Assembly: GCA_035455185.1 (NCBI GenBank)
Contig: DATIFQ010000424.1
Location: forward strand, 1 to 8,923
Direction of reading: 5' to 3'
Origin: JAEHDI01 sp035455185
GTDB lineage: Bacteria > Acidobacteriota > Terriglobia > Bryobacterales > Bryobacteraceae
DNA: 8,923 nucleotides
Positions 6,882 through 8,923 of this stretch are shown in pieces. The position numbers were made by a program, and so were the translations under genes. The notes beneath the pieces were generated by a model. It was not told the origin of the DNA, ran no database searches, and worked only from the letters and a program-made list of their open reading frames with translations. How positions within the stretch are numbered: position 1 is the first letter of the stretch; each line of letters opens with the position of its first letter.

Positions 6882-7469
6882 TCAGTCACCCAACAGGCGG
6901 CGGTAGGTCCAGTCGAACTCCTCCTTCAGTGAGGGGGGAGGCGAAGTCAGGCGGTCGATGACGGCCTTCGCCCAGCGGACGTATTCGCGCTGGCGCTCGG
7001 GAGTCCAGTCGATAGGCGGGTCATTCATAATGCTGCGGAGATTCGAGATCTTGTCCGCGACGCGGATGTACTGCGCGCGGACGGACTTTGTTGGAGCGCT
7101 CTCGACCTGTAAGTTCTTTCGGGTCTGCTTGGGGAGCGATTTGTCGTCGGTCACTTCAAGGACCAATGCGGCGACGTCCGCACCGAATTCCTCTTCCAGT
7201 TGCGAGTAGGTCACTTCGGCGTCTTCGAGGCAGTCGTGCAGGAGCGCCGCCTGGATGAGGTTCGTGTCGCGTTCGGGAAGCGCTTGGGCGACCATGAGCG
7301 CCACTTCGAGCGGATGCTGGATGTACGGTTGCGCGCGGGCGCCTCTGCGGCGCTGGTTGGCGTGCTTCTCCGCGGCGAAGAGCGCTGCTTTCAGGACATC
7401 GCGAAGAGATTCAAGGCCGGTGCGGGCGTCGTGTGGGTTCGAGTCGTCGTCCATACTCCGTCGGCCCAT
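6882..7469 (-). CDS. MESH1-like small alarmone hydrolase (HD domain, ppGpp/NADPH phosphohydrolase family)
   Basis: This encodes 195 residues from ATG 7469, with GGGGGA 9 bases upstream. The frame is open to 7886, but that part is a shadow of the gene on the other strand. It is a single HD domain with the whole metal and catalytic set seen in RelA/SpoT hydrolases and MESH1: H52 in QHPLEV, H78-D79 in ALLHDCLED, E82-D83, and D139 in VADKISNLR. The stretch VTDDKSLPKQTRK followed by LQVESAPTKS is a close match to the corresponding part of MESH1, as remembered. No synthetase, TGS or ACT domain is present, so it would only degrade (p)ppGpp; animal MESH1 also acts on NADPH. It is cytoplasmic and transcribed alone, divergent from the Tat-exported enzyme gene. 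ATG 7454 (MDDDSN) is a less likely start, since its GGAG is only one base away. Confidence 0.88.
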   Translation of the reverse strand: MGRRSMDDDSNPHDARTGLESLRDVLKAALFAAEKHANQRRRGARAQPYIQHPLEVALMVAQALPERDTNLIQAALLHDCLEDAEVTYSQLEEEFGADVAALVLEVTDDKSLPKQTRKNLQVESAPTKSVRAQYIRVADKISNLRSIMNDPPIDWTPERQREYVRWAKAVIDRLTSPPPSLKEEFDWTYRRLLGD

Positions 7470-7550
7470 TGTCACAAGTCCCCCGGCGGTACGGCAACCG
7501 ACGCTTGTGTTTGTGTACACTTGCGGCTGACCGGAGCGAAGGAGAGGAGC
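7470..7550. promoter_or_regulatory. Divergent intergenic region with GTGTACAC palindrome
   Basis: This 81-base gap must hold the promoters of both divergent genes. It contains a perfect 8-base palindrome, GTGTACAC (7513-7520), and ACTTGYG cores at 7473-7479 (- strand) and 7519-7525 (+ strand). The nearest -10-like hexamer for the rightward gene, TACACT (7516-7521), is weak and has no clear -35. Confidence 0.3.
7539..7544 (+). promoter_or_regulatory. Ribosome binding site deciding the ATG start at 7551
   Basis: AAGGAG sits 6 bases before ATG 7551, and GAGGAG (7544-7549) sits 10 bases before the in-frame ATG 7560. Either start leaves the twin-arginine motif near the N-terminus. The frame continues open to 7200, but that part overlaps the minus-strand hydrolase gene and is not real. 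Confidence 0.7.
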
Positions 7551-8783
7551 ATGCGACAGATGACGCGACGAGCTTGGATCAAACTGGCGGCGTGGGTGCC
7601 GGCGGGAGCGGCGTTTTCCCGTTTCAACCTGCTGGCGCAGCCGAACCGAGGCAAGGTGAAAATCACAGGCATCCGGGCCATGGCCCTTAAGAACATCGCC
7701 GGGAATTGCCTGATCCGCATCGACACGGACGCGGGCTTGGTCGGCTACGGCGAGGCGGGCTCGACCGGGCCGATGGCGCGGGCGCGGATCGAGACGATGA
7801 GGGGCTTGCTCGTCGGAAAGGACCCGCTGGCCGTCGAGGTCCACTTCCACCACATGACGACGCTGATGCACACATACATGGCGCACATCCCGACCATTAG
7901 CGGCATCGACATCGCGCTGTGGGACCTGGCGGGGAAGATCCTTGGCCGTCCGGTGTGCGAGTTACTCGGCGGGCCGTTTCGCGAGGCGATCCCGATGTAC
8001 TCGCACGGAATCGGGCTGGACATGCTGGAGAAGACGTCCTGTCGCGACTGGGCGCAGAGGATCCGGCAGCAGCCCGAAGGCTTTTCCGCATACAAGATCG
8101 CGATCGACCCCGTGCTGGGCGTACCGCCGGCGCGATTCGCGAACACGCTCGACGGGGCGCAGCTCCGGAAGGTAGCACGGGCTTATGCGAACGTGCGGGA
8201 AGCGGTGGGCGACGAGATCGACATCGCGGTGCACTGCCATAACGAGTTCGACACGCCGAGCGCCATCGGGGTCGCGAAGGCCGTAGAGCCGGTCAATCCT
8301 CTGTTCTATGAAGACGCGCTAAACGTGCCGTTCTCCGAAGGCTGGATGGCGTTGAAGCGTTCAACGCGCATTCCGATCCTGACGGGTGAAAAGCTGGAAC
8401 TGGTGCGCGGTTTTCGCCCCTTCCTGGACACGCAGGCGGCTGACATTGTGCATCCGGATCTGGCGTTTGCCGGAGGTATTACTGGGACAAAGAAGATCGC
8501 CGATTATGCGGCTCTAACGCGGACCCCGGTGGCCCTGCACAACGTAGGGTCGCTGGTGCTGTGTTACGCCAACGCGCATTTCGGGGCATCGATCCAGAAC
8601 TTCTATCGCTCGGAAAGCGCTCTGGGGCGGCCGAACCGGTACGTCGAGAGTATGGCGGCGAGCAATCCCCCCGAGGTGCACAACGGGCAGCTCAAGGTTC
8701 CGGAGGGGCCTGGCCTGGGGCTTGACTTGAACGAAGACGTGCTGCGCAGCAACCTCGCGCCGGGCGAGGAATACTGGAGTTGA
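7551..8783 (+). CDS. Tat-exported enolase-superfamily protein (mandelate racemase / DgoD-like)
   Basis: This encodes 410 residues. Residues 1-29 are a twin-arginine signal (TRRAWIK, then a hydrophobic stretch to LLA), so the folded protein is likely sent to the periplasm or held at the membrane. Residues 36-145 are the N-terminal capping domain (GIRAMALKN, YGEAGSTG, SGIDIALWDLAGKILGRPV). The rest is the TIM-like barrel: YKI at 181-183, HCHNEFD at 228-234, E254 in FYEDAL, E280 in LTGEKL, the PDLAFAGGIT strand, and H330 in VALHNVGS. E254, E280 and H330 match the galactonate/mannonate dehydratase pattern, suggesting acid-sugar dehydration or epimerisation. The first metal ligand, normally Asp, appears to be H228. 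Substrate is unknown. It converges with a probable sugar-oxidoreductase gene 30 bp away. Confidence 0.85.
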   Translation: MRQMTRRAWIKLAAWVPAGAAFSRFNLLAQPNRGKVKITGIRAMALKNIAGNCLIRIDTDAGLVGYGEAGSTGPMARARIETMRGLLVGKDPLAVEVHFHHMTTLMHTYMAHIPTISGIDIALWDLAGKILGRPVCELLGGPFREAIPMYSHGIGLDMLEKTSCRDWAQRIRQQPEGFSAYKIAIDPVLGVPPARFANTLDGAQLRKVARAYANVREAVGDEIDIAVHCHNEFDTPSAIGVAKAVEPVNPLFYEDALNVPFSEGWMALKRSTRIPILTGEKLELVRGFRPFLDTQAADIVHPDLAFAGGITGTKKIADYAALTRTPVALHNVGSLVLCYANAHFGASIQNFYRSESALGRPNRYVESMAASNPPEVHNGQLKVPEGPGLGLDLNEDVLRSNLAPGEEYWS

Positions 8784-8813
8784 CTGCCTACATCCGAAGT
8801 ACGGGACTCTGGA

Positions 8814-8923
8814 TCAGACGTTTTCCGGTACGACGAATGGCCGGCGGTAGTCGCGTGTAAACATGGCGTTCGCTTCGTCGTCACCGGTGCACCGGTACGC
8901 GGCGGCATCGAAGTGGAGCGTGC
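8814..8923 (-). CDS. C-terminus of a probable Gfo/Idh/MocA-type oxidoreductase, partial
   Basis: On the minus strand a frame enters from the right edge of the window and ends at TGA 8816-8814. Its last 36 residues include TLHFDAAAYRCTGDDEAN and RDYRRPFVVPENV. The pattern of acid-Glu-Ala-Asn, then Arg-x-Tyr-Arg-x-Pro-(Phe/Tyr)-Val-Val-Pro at the very end is, to my memory, typical of the C-terminus of bacterial Gfo/Idh/MocA NAD(P)-dependent sugar oxidoreductases in Acidobacteriota and Planctomycetota. The other two minus frames here give a stop or a Thr/Arg-rich shadow. The family call rests on a short tail and is tentative; that it is a real gene end is more secure. It faces the enolase-superfamily gene tail to tail, with no terminator hairpin seen between them. 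Confidence 0.5.
   Translation of the reverse strand, partial: TLHFDAAAYRCTGDDEANAMFTRDYRRPFVVPENV

Noticed and set aside
8603..8908. Minus-strand 101-codon ORF overlapping the end of the enolase-family gene
   Set aside because: Its sequence is Thr/Arg/Ser-rich with no domain, and a better frame (ending at 8814) with a recognisable protein tail occupies the same strand.

Overview
The window is GC-rich, gene-dense bacterial DNA from a Gram-negative-type cell: it encodes a probable outer-membrane beta-barrel and a Tat-type signal peptide. The mix is a secreted metallo-beta-lactamase-fold enzyme, a six-hairpin glycosidase-like protein, a Tat-exported enolase-superfamily enzyme and the tail of a Gfo/Idh/MocA-type oxidoreductase. 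This recalls soil Acidobacteriota of the Solibacter/Bryobacter kind. That placement is inference from gene style; there is no marker gene.

Region 1 (1-3668, + strand): a 5'-truncated MBL-fold hydrolase is followed 13 bp downstream by two ORFs that together look like one glycosidase-like protein. The first (1040-2155) has a probable signal peptide and a beta-sandwich domain. The second (2148-3668) carries the (alpha/alpha)6-barrel-like domain and a C-terminal beta region but has no signal peptide. They overlap by 8 bp in different frames, and the break falls inside what reads as one continuous beta-strand. This suggests a +1 frameshift, a split gene or a sequence error.

Region 2 (3669-6794, + strand): a metal-uptake cluster. 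It holds an outer-membrane porin-like protein with a periplasmic coiled coil and a proline-rich tandem repeat, a ZnuA-type periplasmic metal-binding protein, and a ZnuB-type (ABC-3) permease. Together these could carry Zn2+ or Mn2+ across both membranes, but no ATPase gene lies in the cluster. An inverted repeat next to a -10-like hexamer precedes the first gene.

Region 3 (6795-7550): a minus-strand stand-alone HD-domain hydrolase closely resembling MESH1 (small alarmone hydrolase). Copies of a short motif, ACTTGYG, occur in both flanking intergenic gaps.

Region 4 (7551-8923): a Tat-exported mandelate racemase/DgoD-like enolase-superfamily protein with an unusual His at the first metal-ligand position. 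It converges with the C-terminus of a minus-strand gene, probably a Gfo/Idh/MocA oxidoreductase, that runs off the window. No rRNA, tRNA, CRISPR array or insertion sequence was seen, and no gap between genes exceeds about 90 bases.
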